The position numbers and the translations under genes are program-made. DNA of 36,250 bases, taken from NCBI GenBank assembly GCA_002118135.1, contig BDIU01000178.1:1-36250 (forward strand). The letters run 5' to 3'. The notes under the pieces were generated by a model. It saw only the letters and a program-made list of their open reading frames with translations. It did not search any database and was not told where the DNA came from. Positions 22,601-35,830 of the stretch are shown piece by piece (position 1 is the stretch's first letter; the number at the start of each line of letters is the position of its first letter). Origin of the DNA: Trebouxia sp. TZW2008 (lineage: Eukaryota > Chlorophyta > Trebouxiophyceae > Trebouxiales > Trebouxiaceae).

Positions 22601-25600
22601 CCCTAGAGGGGGAGAACACCAGCCTGGGTCAGCACATTGCCCGCCAAAAGGCTGACCTGCAGGCTGCAGCCAACAGAGCCACCCAGGCTGACCAAGCCCG
22701 CCTGGAGACTGCAGAGAAGCTGAAAGACAGCCTGCGCAGCAGACAAGATCAGCAGCACCTTCTGCAGCAAGCACAGGAGTCCAACTTGCTGCGTGAAAGC
22801 AATGTCACCCTCAGGTGAGCGGTACTCTGACCATCAGCCTTGCCAGGTCTTGCTGATATCAGGCCAGATGCCAGACGTGATTACAGTCTTGACACATGAG
22901 CATACTCTGTAAAAGAAAGGTGAAAACACCCCATGAAGCTGAAACTCCAAAGCTCACAAACAAGTGCAGCTTTTGCAACACAGCGAGCCACACCATTGTC
23001 TTTGTATACCTGTCTGTCAGGCAGGCCGTTGTTGTACCATTGCATGTCTGCAAGTGCTAATCAAGCTTTGCTGTGTGATGCTTGCCCCAAAGCTCCAGCT
23101 GCTGATGTCTTGGTGCGGTGATGCAGGAACATGTCTGAACAGCATCGCAAGGAGGCTGAGGCACAGAAGAGGCGAGCAAATGAGGCACAAGCGCAGAATG
23201 AGCCACTGAAGCACTGTCTCCATGAGCTGCAGGCGTTCAAGGAGTCACATGAGCAAGAAATCCAGATTGTGAGCATCCTGTTCCCATCTCATGGGTCTTG
23301 TTGCTTCTTGCTTGCACACGTGATCTTGCGTTTGCCCCTTGCCTCATTACGCACAGCCTTGTTCTGCCATGGCACCTTACCGCAATTTGTACAAGAAGCT
23401 CTGCCATGCCTTCCTGCATACACTGACAGCTGCATTGGTCTCAATACTTTTGTGTTGCAACTGAGCTGGACATGTTTGCAATCACAGTACAAGGAGCAAG
23501 AGCAGCACTCCCGGCGCCGCATTGCAGACCTTCTGCACAAAGCAGACGCAGTGGACAAGGCAGAGCATGAGCGTGTGACCACAGCTCTGACTGCAGCCCA
23601 GACCCAACTGGCAGAAGTTCAGGCAGATGTAGGGCGGCTGAAACCCTTTGCAGATCAGGCACCCTCTCTCCAAGCCAAAGTAGATTCCCTGCAGGTAGTT
23701 GATTCTGTATTTATGTATACATCATTCGCTGTGTGATCTGCTTTTCACATTGACTTCTGCATTTTCATAAGTCAAGCTTTGGTCTGGGCGCCAACTTCAT
23801 CATTGGTCGCAGCGACATACTGTTCAGCATTAGCTATGAGCTTGACCACAGCCTGTGTAGGAGTGCCAATTGTGACGCCCCAAGCCAGCAAATCATGACT
23901 GCTTTGACATGCGGATAATGCTTGCAAGGCAGAGTTTCCTTGTAGCTGCGCTGAAGCGTGAAGCATGTGGTGGTGTTGCAGGCAGAGGTCAGCAAGCTGC
24001 ATGAAGAGCAGGCTCAGAAGGCAGCAAGTGATGCCAGACTGAAGCAGCATGTCTCAGTTGTCAAGCGGATCACAGATGCTTTCAACCCAGATAGACTGAG
24101 CATGACTGATTGGCAGGCGCAAATGACTGAAAAGTTGCAGCAACTTGATGAGCACAAGCGAAGCCATCCTGCACTGGACAAGGTATTGCAATGCAAGGAT
24201 GGCATCAGCTGACTTTCGCAATACTTCAATGTGACACATGTCATGCAGCTAACACTCTGCTTTGGGGAAGATTGTGCTTATGTTCCCAGAGACTGGCTGC
24301 CTGCTGTACCGGATGTTTGCAATGAGACCAACAAATGCGCCTATTGCACACTTGCATCAAATACACGCAGACCTTTCATGGCAGTGATCACCTTGTTGTG
24401 AAATTATGCATTCCATTTTGGGCATTGGAAGGCCCAGCGCCCTGGAATGCAGCTGACAATGCTGTTGTTGGTGTTCAGGCACATGCTGAGCTGGAGGCAA
24501 GCACAGCTCAGCTCAAGCAGGACCTGACTGCTGCGCAAGCTCAGAACGCCAAACTGCAGCAGGATGCTACAGCCTCTACAGCATCAACAGACACCCAGGC
24601 AAAGCAGCAGCAGGTGACAACACGCCCCAACAAGCTTGCTGCGCTCATCTGCACAATGCACAATGCAGTACTGGCAAGCATGGACACGATACAGTCAATG
24701 CAGTTTTGGCTCAGCAGGGCTCTCGTTTCAGCAAAGCAACCATGCTTCAAGTCTTCTTGTTTTGTATGTCATTGTGATTGACATGGCTTGTGACACAACC
24801 ATCACAGCAAGTCTGCTGCTGTTAAGCTGATTGCATCTTCCTATCAGTTCACTCTGATGGCTTTGCTGGGAACAATGCAGAACTTTTGGGCCTGGACTGA
24901 GGCAAATCTGCCAAATGTTCTACATTCTTTAGCTCGTTTAAATTTGAAGTTTGTGACGCGACCCAACAGGGGGAGCACAGTGAACCATTCCAACAGAATC
25001 ACTAACGGAGTTAAGTACCCAACAGGAATTTCATACAGACGGTCTCAATGATCAATGATTCGCAGCTACTGTCTTCGAGACTTGACAGGAGGTAGATCAT
25101 CACAGTCAGGAGAAATCAACTGAGACATGAGACAGACTCAGAAATCAGACCAGTCAACATGCCATCTGATGACTGAGATGATGATCGCAGGCTGCATTGG
25201 AGACTATGCGTAGCGCAGAACAGACACTGCAGCTCAGATTGACCTCCTTGGGTCATGAGGTGAAGCAAAAGGATCAAAGGCTGGTGGAAGCAGACAAGAG
25301 CAAGCAGCAGCTGGAGCACCAGCTATCTCAGGTGAAGGCTCAGCTGGACAGCAGCACAGCATCGTTGGCGCAGAGCCAAGCTGAGTTGAGGCAGCAGATA
25401 GCGCAAGGGGCTACAGGCCAAGCTGATCCACCTGCTCAGGCAGGCCAGCCAGCCCCTGATGCATCCGCAACCCAGGTGGGCTTGCCAACCATTTTCATTG
25501 CATTCACCTTGTGATGGCCTCACCATGTGTTGCCACAGGGCTAAATCTTGCAGGCAGCATTTCACCAACTGATTGGCTTGATATGACTGCACTGTCCGTG

Positions 25601-27308
25601 ATGGGTCCCTTTGATTGCCAAGCGTGCTTGTTGATAGTCAATGTGCTTGGCATCAACACAGGCTTTGTTGAAGCATTTCCTGCAGTTCATTACGCTGTAC
25701 ATCAGTGTGTTGTGTTGCTTGCAGCAAGCCACTGCTGCCAGCAGTGACAGCCAGCAGCAGCTAGCAGCAAGGCAGGCAGAGCTGCAGAAGGCTGAAGCCG
25801 ACATCACGACACTGCGGCAGCAGCTGGCACATGACAGAGAGCAGCTGCAACAGCAGCAGCAGTCCCTGACAGCCAGCCAGCAGCAGTTGCGTCAGGGCCA
25901 GCAGCATGTGCAGCAGCAACAGGCAGCCCTCACTGCCAGGGCTGCTCAAGTGGATGCACAAGCAGCCCAGCTGCAGCAGCAAACGGCAGCCTCTGTACAA
26001 GCACAGCAACAGTCCAGCCAACAACAGGAGGCTGGTGCTGCTCAGGTGCAGTGTCGTTGTGCTCTTCATGGTCTGTGTAGGGCTCTGCAACAAGCCGTGC
26101 TCAAAGTGTCTGTGCGTTGCTGTATCTATTGGGAGGCGATGTCAGTGAGCGTGTATGAGACTTGGGGCCCACCTGGATGTGAGGTTATCTGCAGCATAAC
26201 TCCAGCTCAAGCTGGTGCACAAGCCGCATGATTTTGTGCAGTATATAGTTATCACAATTGGTGCTGCTGAGAGGTGATGCCATGGTGCATGCATGTCTTG
26301 CTGATGTCTTACAGCCACAGCATCACTAGCCGTCAATGCTAAGTTCCTACTGCAGCAACGCCCGTTGTCTTGCAGGTGCAGCAATTGCAGAAGCAAATCC
26401 AGGGCTTGCAACAGCAACTTGCAGGCTCACAGGCTAGTTTTGCCAAGGCTCAGGTGAGCTAGATGCCAATTGTGTACTGCAATCATGATGCAGTCATGTG
26501 ACAATGGCAAGATTTGAGTGTAATGCCATTTTAGACACATCCATGCATCACTTTCCATGGACAAATGCTGAATGCTTTCAAATGAAATCACTTAGCTGCA
26601 CCATTTCTGCTGTGTCTGCTCATTTACAGCAGCATTTTGCTGTGCCCAGCTACACTGGGAGATGAGACTTGACAGCAATCAATGTCTTCTGCAGAGCGTT
26701 GCAACTGAGCTCAAGAAAAAGCTGGATCTCAGAAGTAAAAATGTCAAGGAGGCTGCCTGCAAAGCAATCGGCTGGAATGCTGTTGTTGCAGCTCTGAAAG
26801 AGCATAGTCAGGTGTGCTTCAAGTGTAATGCATGTTATGTCATCGTTTCTCTGCTGCTGCAAAGGGTTTGCAACGTTCTGTCATTTTCCATAGATCTGTG
26901 TCATGTGCCGTCACAACTGTATATGTCACATTCTGATGGCAAAACTGTCATGTCAATAAACATTGCACTGAATGGATGCCATGCAATGCCCAGCATTCAT
27001 GAGCTCTGTAGATAGGCGCTGAAACCCAACAACTAAGTACGTACAGGCGCAATCAGCTGCCTCCATGCATGCCTGTTCAGAAGGCGGTGTTGAACGAACT
27101 CAGCTGGACATGAAAGGCAGACAAGTCCTTGTACACAAAATGCAGGGCATGGCTGAGCAGCTAATACAGGCAGGCTTACAAGTACCAGAGATTGACATCA
27201 CGCCGATTTATCAGTCAGCATATGACAAATGCATTGCTGGGAACAAGATCGGCGCACCTGGTGCCAAAGCTGTCAAGGCATCCCCGCCTGCTAGTCCTGA
27301 AGGTGGGA

Positions 27309-27344
<36 letters not shown>

Positions 27345-29043
27345 GCCACCTCCAGCAGCAAGTTCACATTGTCAATGCATGGGTCCTGGAGCAGTGTTGC
27401 ACTGACTGAAGAATGTCTGCAATGCCAGGGGCGTTATGCAGCAACTAGAGTCTTCCTATGCATCGTGCTTCATGCATGAGCAAAGTTTGCTTGCACCTGC
27501 AGCGGCAACCCCAGCACCAGTTGGCAGCACATTGGCAGCCGCAAATCCTGCAGCAGCAGGCACCCCTGCACCTGCTGCGCAACCTGGAGCACCTGCGGTG
27601 CTCACACCTGCATCTACAGCGCCGGCAAGCTCCCAGGCATTGCCCACAGCTGCAGACACTGCTATGACTCAGCCCAAGACAGGTTCCACAGCTGCAGTCA
27701 TTGCTCCCACAGCTGCGGCCGCCATCCCCAGCTCAGCTGCAGCAGCCGCTCCCACAGCTGCAGAGGAGCAGCTGGCTATGCGGAATGCTGCTCTGGCTAG
27801 TCTGGGCAAGCAGGCCACAGCTGGGTCTGCGGTGAAGGCTGCGCCCAGCCCTAGCCCTGCCACTGCCAGCTTGCCTGCTGTGCAGCCCACATTAAAGCTC
27901 AGACCTGCACAAAAGCAGCAGGTCTGTCACACCACAAAGCCCTATATTAGAGTTCTTCATCATTGCATGCACTGTAGGGTTCTTGCGTACTTTGCCTGTA
28001 TGTTGGTGATTCTTCTCTCTGTCATGCAGTGATTGACCTGCAGCACAGCCGCTGAAGTCACAAGTTGCATCCAGCCCTGGGGTGCGTGAGACAGCTGCAT
28101 GCAGTCAACACAAGCATGTCCAGTGCATCCTGACAGCCCCTGTGCTATGACAGCATTTACCAAGTGTGCAATGCATATGGCCAGCGTCCACACTGGTGTC
28201 CTGCTGCAGGGAGGAAAGCGTGACCGGAGTGATGAAGCCCCTGTGCCATCTACATCTAGATCTGCACCCGCCCTTGAAGAGCCTTCAAGCAAACGCATGA
28301 GAGCTCCCAGCCCAGCCCCTACTGCTGGCACCAGCCAACCAGCTGTAGCCGCTGACCCAATGCAGACAGAACACCAGGCACAAGGCAACCTGGTTCAGCC
28401 CAGTGCTGCTCAGCTGCCGAGCTCAGACACAGCCAGTCAGGCAGCAGTTGTTGCAGCCACAGAAGAGCATGTTGCCAGAGTGGCTGTCACACAGCATGAT
28501 CCAGAGCATGTGCAGGTCCAGATAGAGCTTCCTTCCAACCTGGTCCAGCACGATGTCAACACTCAGCAGCCAGCAACACAGACTACCCCAGTTCAGACTA
28601 GTCAAGAGGGTGTCGCACCTGATATGGGCATGACCGAGGCGGTAGCAGAAGCACCAGAAGATGCCCCTGACACAGTGGATATAGACGCAGAGGATGGTGA
28701 ACTACCTGATGCTGATGACAATGCTACAGCAGCTCAACAGCTTTTGCAAGAACAGCAGAACACACAGGAGGCGGCTGGTCACACTGATGGGTCAGATGCT
28801 GATGGCACAGGCATTGGCACCCGCAGGCAGCGCAGTGAGATTGTCTTTGTCTTACCTGGGAGTGGACCCTCGCAGCAGATTCAGGCTGAAGCTGTTGCCA
28901 CGCCTGGCACCCAACAGAGGGCGCCACGTCCAGGTGTAAGGGGAACTCCAGCACGCAGAGGTGGTACAGCTGCCGGCAGAAGCCTCCAGAGTGCAACCAG
29001 GGGTACAGGCAGGGGCAGAAGCAATACAAGGGGCCGCAACTGA
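13636..29043 (+). CDS. TPR/NUA/Mlp-family nuclear-basket nucleoporin
   Basis: About 32 exons give some 2,200 aa, in the size range of metazoan TPR and plant NUA. TPR-type proteins form the nuclear basket of the pore and act in mRNA export, SUMO homeostasis and chromatin exclusion. Residues 1 to about 1,700 are almost continuous heptad coiled coil rich in Gln, Glu, Ala and Leu. A segment typical of the family is GLVQYLQKRLRTLEGEN followed by QESNLLRESNVTLR; another is VVKRITDAFNPDRLSMTD. Exon 31 encodes an Ala/Pro/Thr linker. Exon 32 encodes basic putative NLS motifs (GGKRDRSDEAP, SSKRMRAPSP), an acidic patch (DIDAEDGELPDADD) and an Arg/Gly-rich C-terminus ending GRGRSNTRGRN. The start is the ATG at 13636 (GCGCGATGG). 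Unsure points: the exon 1/2 junction, the donor of exon 16, and a possible missed exon between 15983 and 16409. Other giant coiled-coil proteins are less likely given the C-terminus. Confidence 0.88.
14735..14930 (-). other. Coding-like relic inside a TPR-gene intron
   Basis: Intron 14689-15183 contains, on the minus strand, an open frame with protein-like composition (KTVQLGKTKFQTL, then RPEQIWSGGVLSNFQEL). It appears to continue in another frame as HHVYLWGPKDKLAGETGLEP, as if by a frameshift. I recognise no family. It could be a fragment of a moved gene or retroelement, or chance. Confidence 0.3.
19371..19541 (+). pseudogene. M3-peptidase exon fragment embedded in a TPR-gene intron
   Basis: Within intron 19213-19594, after a CAG acceptor-like site at 19370, the plus strand reads FMVRSMLAVPFFERALYEMP, then EEQVTPDAVTALADSIEKDV and EGGLAQKALVHL, and stops at TAA 19539-19541. 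This matches my memory of the conserved segment downstream of the active site in M3 peptidases (R-x-M-L-x-V-P-x-F-E-x-ALYE-x-PE). The M3 gene at the left of this window would encode that segment in exons beyond the left edge, on the opposite strand. The copy lacks other peptidase exons and breaks the TPR frame, so it is best called a pseudo-exon. Confidence 0.6.
20081..20108 (+). repeat. TTGACTTT-type repeat before TPR exon 16
   Basis: Several copies of a TTGACTTT/TTGACTTGA-like word lie 10-40 nt upstream of the acceptor at 20117. Each contains TTGAC, which fits the branch-point consensus, so the tract may offer several branch sites. The effect on splicing is inferred only. Confidence 0.4.
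27311..27343 (+). repeat. TGC/CTG microsatellite (11 units) next to a 5' splice site of the TPR-like gene
   Basis: Eleven uninterrupted TGC units begin 9 nt inside the intron that starts at 27303 (donor GTGGGAGT). In the pre-mRNA this is a CUG tract directly beside the splice donor of exon 30. Confidence 0.9.
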
Positions 29044-29723
29044 TTTTTTATCCTTCCTGTAGCAGATGTTTGACTGCTAGTGCAAGGATTTGGGGGTTGG
29101 CAACGGTTGAGTGTGTCAAATGTTATGCAGCCCATTGCAATCGCTGCCTGCTTGGCGAAACTGGCTGATTTCGAGCTGATTGATAGCAAGTCTTGGACAG
29201 TTGGAGTGTAGCTTCAGATGCTGCAACTCATAGTGATACACAATGCTGATCAGAATATGTGCATGCATCGCCGGTAATGATCCTGACATTAGGCAGACAG
29301 CGCAGTCACAGGTCAATCGCATGCTTCTGTGCAAGATTGCCCTGCAATGCTTTTTATTATGCATGCACGCAGGACCTTCAAGATATCGAGTGAGAAAAAG
29401 TTAGGAGCAGAGTTCAGTCGCAAATTTACGACGTATGATCCTGCAACATGACTAACGAGCTTAATGTGGCCATTGTTAGCTTCCAAGGTCTTGCTTTGCT
29501 GTAGCGACATCGCAGGCTTTCGGCATCTTGACAACGTAGCGCAAAAAAAAATCATTGCAACATTCAGCGCACTGCTTTGCAGACCTCGTCAATTTGATAC
29601 GTTTGGGCTTCGCTCTGCTCCTTTGAACGCTTCTGTGACACAGATCGTAAAGCACTCGCGAATAAACGGCTTGCACTCACTCACCCGGCTAGCATCCTTT
29701 GGCGCTTGTTGACGCCATCTTGC
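29044..29723. other. Intergenic region between the TPR-like gene and the next gene
   Basis: About 680 bp holding the TPR 3' UTR and the promoter of the gene at 29724. The part from about 29380 lacks protein-coding character and is richer in A and T (for example a run of A at 29543-29550). I see no RNA gene or mobile element. Confidence 0.5.
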
Positions 29724-31183
29724 ATGAGCGGAACTATCGTGTCACCAATTGCGCAGCAAGTTCGGCCCCAAGTGCCCGAACATCCTGCAAAACCTGCTGC
29801 ACACCCTTCAAGACGTGCTGTGCTCAATTCTGGGCTGCTTGGTAAGCAACAACAGCATGCAGCCCACTTGCTGCAAGTTTCTTCCCTATTCCCACGCTGT
29901 CAAGCTCTGCTGTTGAGCAAGTGATGAATTTGACACTTGATTTCACTCCAGGTGCTGCTGGTCTGACTAGCTCCAGAAAAGCAAAAGCAGATGAGGATGG
30001 CCTCATGGTACATACAGACAGTAACAACCACCGGCAGGCCCCGCGTCTGGATGCCCTGGAGCAAAATCAGGTGCAATTCAGGCCTGACATTTTGTTGGGC
30101 GCAAACTACTCCTCAATTAGCCAGAATGCATTTGTTTCACCGCCTGACTTTGCATCTGCCACGCAGATAGGCATGCGGTCCTTGAAGGATTCACAGCTAG
30201 CCGTGAGCATTTACCCTACCTTCAGTAAGCCTCCTCTCATGGCTTGAGCTCTGCAGCAAGCTATTGTTGCCTGTCCTGACAGTGTTAGCTGCATGTAGCA
30301 TATAATGCAAGCGGTGGCGCTGGCATTGCTGACACACAACTTCTTGATGATGGGCGGCTACATGTCACCTTCAACCCCAGGACGCTGTACATCCCAGATG
30401 TGTACAGCAAGACTGCAAAGTTCCTGGGTGCACCCATGGTGCCGCCATTCAGGATCCGTATAGAGCCAGTCAAGCTAGAGGTACCTTCCGCAGACCGTTG
30501 TGATTTGACTTGAACAGTCTCTTTGCAGCACCAAACGTTGTGTGCAATGAGCTGGAATATTGGCTGCAGGGTGTCATTAACAAGTTGACAGGCGAGACAC
30601 AGCTACAATTCATCGCCAACTTCATGTTCACAGCAGGGCGCCTGTACAAGGTGTGTCATTTCAAGTGACCAGCTTTTGAGCCCACAAAGTTTGCCTCGTG
30701 CAGACAGATGGTGCTTCTGCAGCTGCTGTGCGTTACTCAAGTTCACAAAGCTTGCCTGCTTGCAGTGACTAATATGCTATTTGCAGGCACCACCATTGCA
30801 TGTGGTGACAAATCTGACTACAGAGGATGTTCAAGGGACTCGCAGGAGTGGCAAGGGCCAGCGTATGGACGAGAATGGTTTCACCAGGTGCTATACATGA
30901 TCCTGGCAGTGTGATGTTGCTGAGCTTCAGGAAGAAAAAAAATGTCTACGCTTTTAGGCGTCATAACTGGAGCCTCTGTCTAAAGAGGCAGCCCGAGTGA
31001 GCTTTTACAAATGTTGAGTTCTTGATCGTTTTGCTTTGGTTCAGGTTGGTGGGCGTTGCAACAGTGCCCAAGACAGATTCATGGCCAATAGACAAGTTCT
31101 TAGGTTTGCCAGATGAGACCTTTGCTGTCATGGTCACACAATTTGTGTTCCCACAGCTTGAGCCTCAGACCACACTCACCTAG
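29724..31183 (+). CDS. Conserved-looking protein of unknown function (possibly plastid)
   Basis: Exons 29724-29841, 29952-30224, 30299-30480 (end uncertain), 30529-30650, 30787-30887 and 31045-31183 give about 311 aa. The N-terminus MSGTIVSPIAQQ is Pro/Ala-rich and could be a transit peptide. The rest looks like beta-rich globular protein: DSQLAVSIYPTFTYNASGGA, DDGRLHVTFNPRTLYIPDVY, APMVPPFRIRIEPVKLE, TQLQFIANFMFTAGRLYKAP, PPLHVVTNLTTEDVQGTRR, DKFLGLPDETFAVM, ending LEPQTTLT-stop. I cannot name the family. The LYKAPPLHVVTNLTTE and FLGLPDE stretches remind me of uncharacterised proteins shared by cyanobacteria and plastid-bearing organisms, but that is memory, not a search. Exons 3 and 4 do not join in frame with the obvious sites: exon 3 ends at phase 0, exon 4 needs phase 1. 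A donor at 30458 (GTATAG) would repair the frame at the cost of RIEPVKLE. Confidence 0.72.
30931..30998. repeat. Dispersed two-hairpin element, copy B (in intron of the gene at 29724)
   Basis: Within intron 30888-31044 an A-rich stretch is followed by AATGTCTACGC, TTTTAGGCGTCATAAC and the hairpin GCCTCT-GTCTAA-AGAGGC, then AGCCCGAG. It aligns with copy A at 7771-7845. The element lies in sense orientation here and antisense to its host gene in copy A, so it is not a splicing signal. Confidence 0.6.
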
Positions 31184-31812
31184 GCGTTGGCCACAATGCT
31201 GCTGATGAGAGAGGGACATTTGACAGCTTGCTTGACAGTGCACATGACCTCTGCTGCAACACATGCAGCTGTGATCTTGATTGCAGAGTCTTGTTTCTTC
31301 GCTTGCACTGGTATTGTCATCCAATCTGACTGTGATTCAACTTTAAGCACTGTACATGTTACACCCTTTCTGTTCTTGCGCGCCGCAGTCACAAGACAAT
31401 GAGCTGATGCTGCTGTCGATATTTCTATTTTTCTTGCCGCTGTTCAGCTTGCAATTTGAAGCTTGAAAACTAAGTCATATTCAGTATTTGACGATTGGCA
31501 TTTGACGATGACATTTGGGGTTTGATTGATCAGGACTCAGGAGAAATATGTCACAGCACTGATCATGTCGTAGAAAGGCCGGTCAACAGCTGGTTCAACA
31601 GTCCAGATACTCTGTAATTCAACACTGAGTCAGGCAATGGTCGAGTCAGGCAATGGTCAGGTCAGGCTATCATCAAGCAAGCACACGCTACACTTGAGGT
31701 TGGAGGAGAGAGAGCGAAGAAAAAGGGGAACTCTGTCACGAAAAGCAATTGCTGTTGCAAGAAGCAACCTGGTACTTGCAACCCAAACGTTCATAGCAGC
31801 CTCGAACATGAA
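31184..31812. other. Convergent intergenic spacer
   Basis: About 630 bp between the stop codons of the gene at 29724 (+) and KRR1 (-). It includes short repeated words such as GAGTCAGGCAATGGTC near 31627-31660 and TTTGACGAT near 31490-31510. I see no gene. Confidence 0.5.
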
Positions 31813-34466
<2,654 letters not shown>

Positions 34467-34633
34467 CAAAATCGCTGCGTACGCAACGTCACGGACGTGC
34501 TGCGGCTCGCCGACCGGCGTTTTGGCCTACAGGCAGCTAAATCTCGTGGCGCAGGCGGATCTACGCAGGAGCAATCGACGTTCCCTTGCAACGAGGAGTC
34601 TTGTCGGCAAAGTCAGAGCAGAGGGTAGAAGTG
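34467..34633. promoter_or_regulatory. Short divergent promoter of KRR1 and RRF
   Basis: About 170 bp between the KRR1 start codon (-) and the likely RRF start (+). If the RRF start is correct, both promoters overlap here. No specific element could be placed. Confidence 0.35.
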
Positions 34634-35830
34634 ATGACAGCGAAAGCTTCGCAGTCGGAGTTACGAGTCGCAGCAGTGCTCTGCTCACGACATAGCGGGC
34701 TTGTGAGTAACAAAGGAGGCGATTTAGTCATGGCACGAACGAGGGCGAGCTTCGCAACCAAACACGGCCCGTTTGACCGATCAGGCGCCGTTTGGCCGTG
34801 CTCCCTGCATCACCTCTGAGTACCACTGCTGCTCAATTGTGATGCTCAGGGCCGCATCGGTGGCAGCGCGATCGAGTCGTCTGCGACACCTGTAAGTGTG
34901 GACCCCGCACTGAAACGCACAGATGCACTGCACGGTCAGTCTAAGTTAGTGCGCGTACGCAGGATCAATTTGCAAGCAGCGACAAACCATCGTCTTCTCT
35001 GGAATCAACCAATTAGTTCGCTCTCGGCTGCGGTGAACGAAAGTTCGCTGCTGTCCTTGCCGAAATGGCAGCTTGTGCAGAACGCTTGTTTTGCAAAGGC
35101 CAGCAAGAGTAAGAGTCGCTAAAGCCAGATGCACTTGCTGCCACAGTCCGCTTCAGATGACGTTTGACATGAGTCTTGCAAGCTCTGAGCTCTTGCAAAT
35201 CACCGATCATATTAAGGGGTTTGGACTTGCAGAGAAAAAGGACAGCCATTCTGGCACTTCAGATGCAAATTTCGATGATGCTCAAGCAACCAGGTACAGC
35301 AGCAGTGCCAGTGCAGCTTAAGCCCATGTTCAAACTGACCGTACCAATAATCCTGACTTTGCACTGTGCCTGTGCAACGACAGCGAGATGCAGCGCGCCG
35401 TGGAGTATCTGGAGCAAGAGCTTGCAAGCATGCGAACAGGCAGAGCTTCACCAGGTGATTCTCTGGCAATGCAGTCTGCTTGGAATGTAGCTGCAGTCTT
35501 GCGCGTCAGAGTTACTTCGGATGCCAGCTATAAATTCAGATGCAAAGTGTTGCAGGCTTGTTGGACAGCTTGAAGGTGCAAGTGCACGGTCAAAGAATGC
35601 CCTTGAAGGCTGCAGCCAGCATCTCTGTTCGTGACACACACACTCTCTTGGTCACTGCGTTTGACTCGACGGTACGCCAGCTTATTGCAAGACCGTTTTG
35701 CCAGCTAGAGGCAGCTTATCATTGCAAAGCTGTTGCAGACTGTGGCTGCCATAGAGAAGGCGTTGACTTCCTCCACTCTCAGCTTGAACCCAAAGGTGCA
35801 AGGGCAAGAGCTTGTTGTCCCAATTCCAAG
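34634..35830 (+). CDS. Organellar ribosome recycling factor (RRF), C-terminus not resolved
   Basis: Well-supported exons: up to 35108, 35233-35293, 35384-35454, 35556-35671, 35739-35830, with matching phases. Spliced product includes FAKASKKKKDSHSGTSD, MQRAVEYLEQELASMRTGRA, SPGLLDSLKVQVHG, MPLKAAASISVRD and TVAAIEKALTSSTLSLNPKV, then GQELVVPIPR. These are the helix I to domain II signatures of RRF, which with EF-G splits post-termination ribosomes. The Lys-rich stretch and the FAK motif after a basic leader suggest a mitochondrial (or plastid) protein. The 5' end is uncertain: ATG 34634 to 34702 joined to 34850 is in frame and gives a leader without many acidic residues. The last part of helix III is not visible: no convincing exon follows up to 36250, so it is partial in the window. 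Confidence 0.85.

Larger units (their letters stand above)
13636..29043 (+). other. Exon map of the TPR-like gene
   Basis: 13636-13680 (end uncertain), 13781-13819, 13931-14038, 14102-14188, 14277-14375, 14482-14688, 15184-15474, 15690-15983, 16409-16593, 16911-17064, 17331-17501, 17817-17912, 18163-18432, 18839-19212, 19595-19770, 20118-20293 (or 20287), 20653-20832, 21110-21232, 21540-21656, 21993-22152, 22553-22814, 23127-23268, 23488-23694, 23982-24182, 24479-24613, 25191-25475, 25725-26045, 26376-26453, 26695-26811, 27047-27302, 27503-27921, 28210-29043. All phases agree. Introns after 14038 and 18432 have GC donors. Introns above 300 nt hold nothing recognisable except the items listed separately at 14735-14930, 19371-19541, 20081-20108 and 27311-27343. 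Confidence 0.82.

Noticed and set aside
27192..27479. ORF with a poly-alanine run
   Set aside because: The alanine run is the TGC microsatellite read in another frame across an intron.
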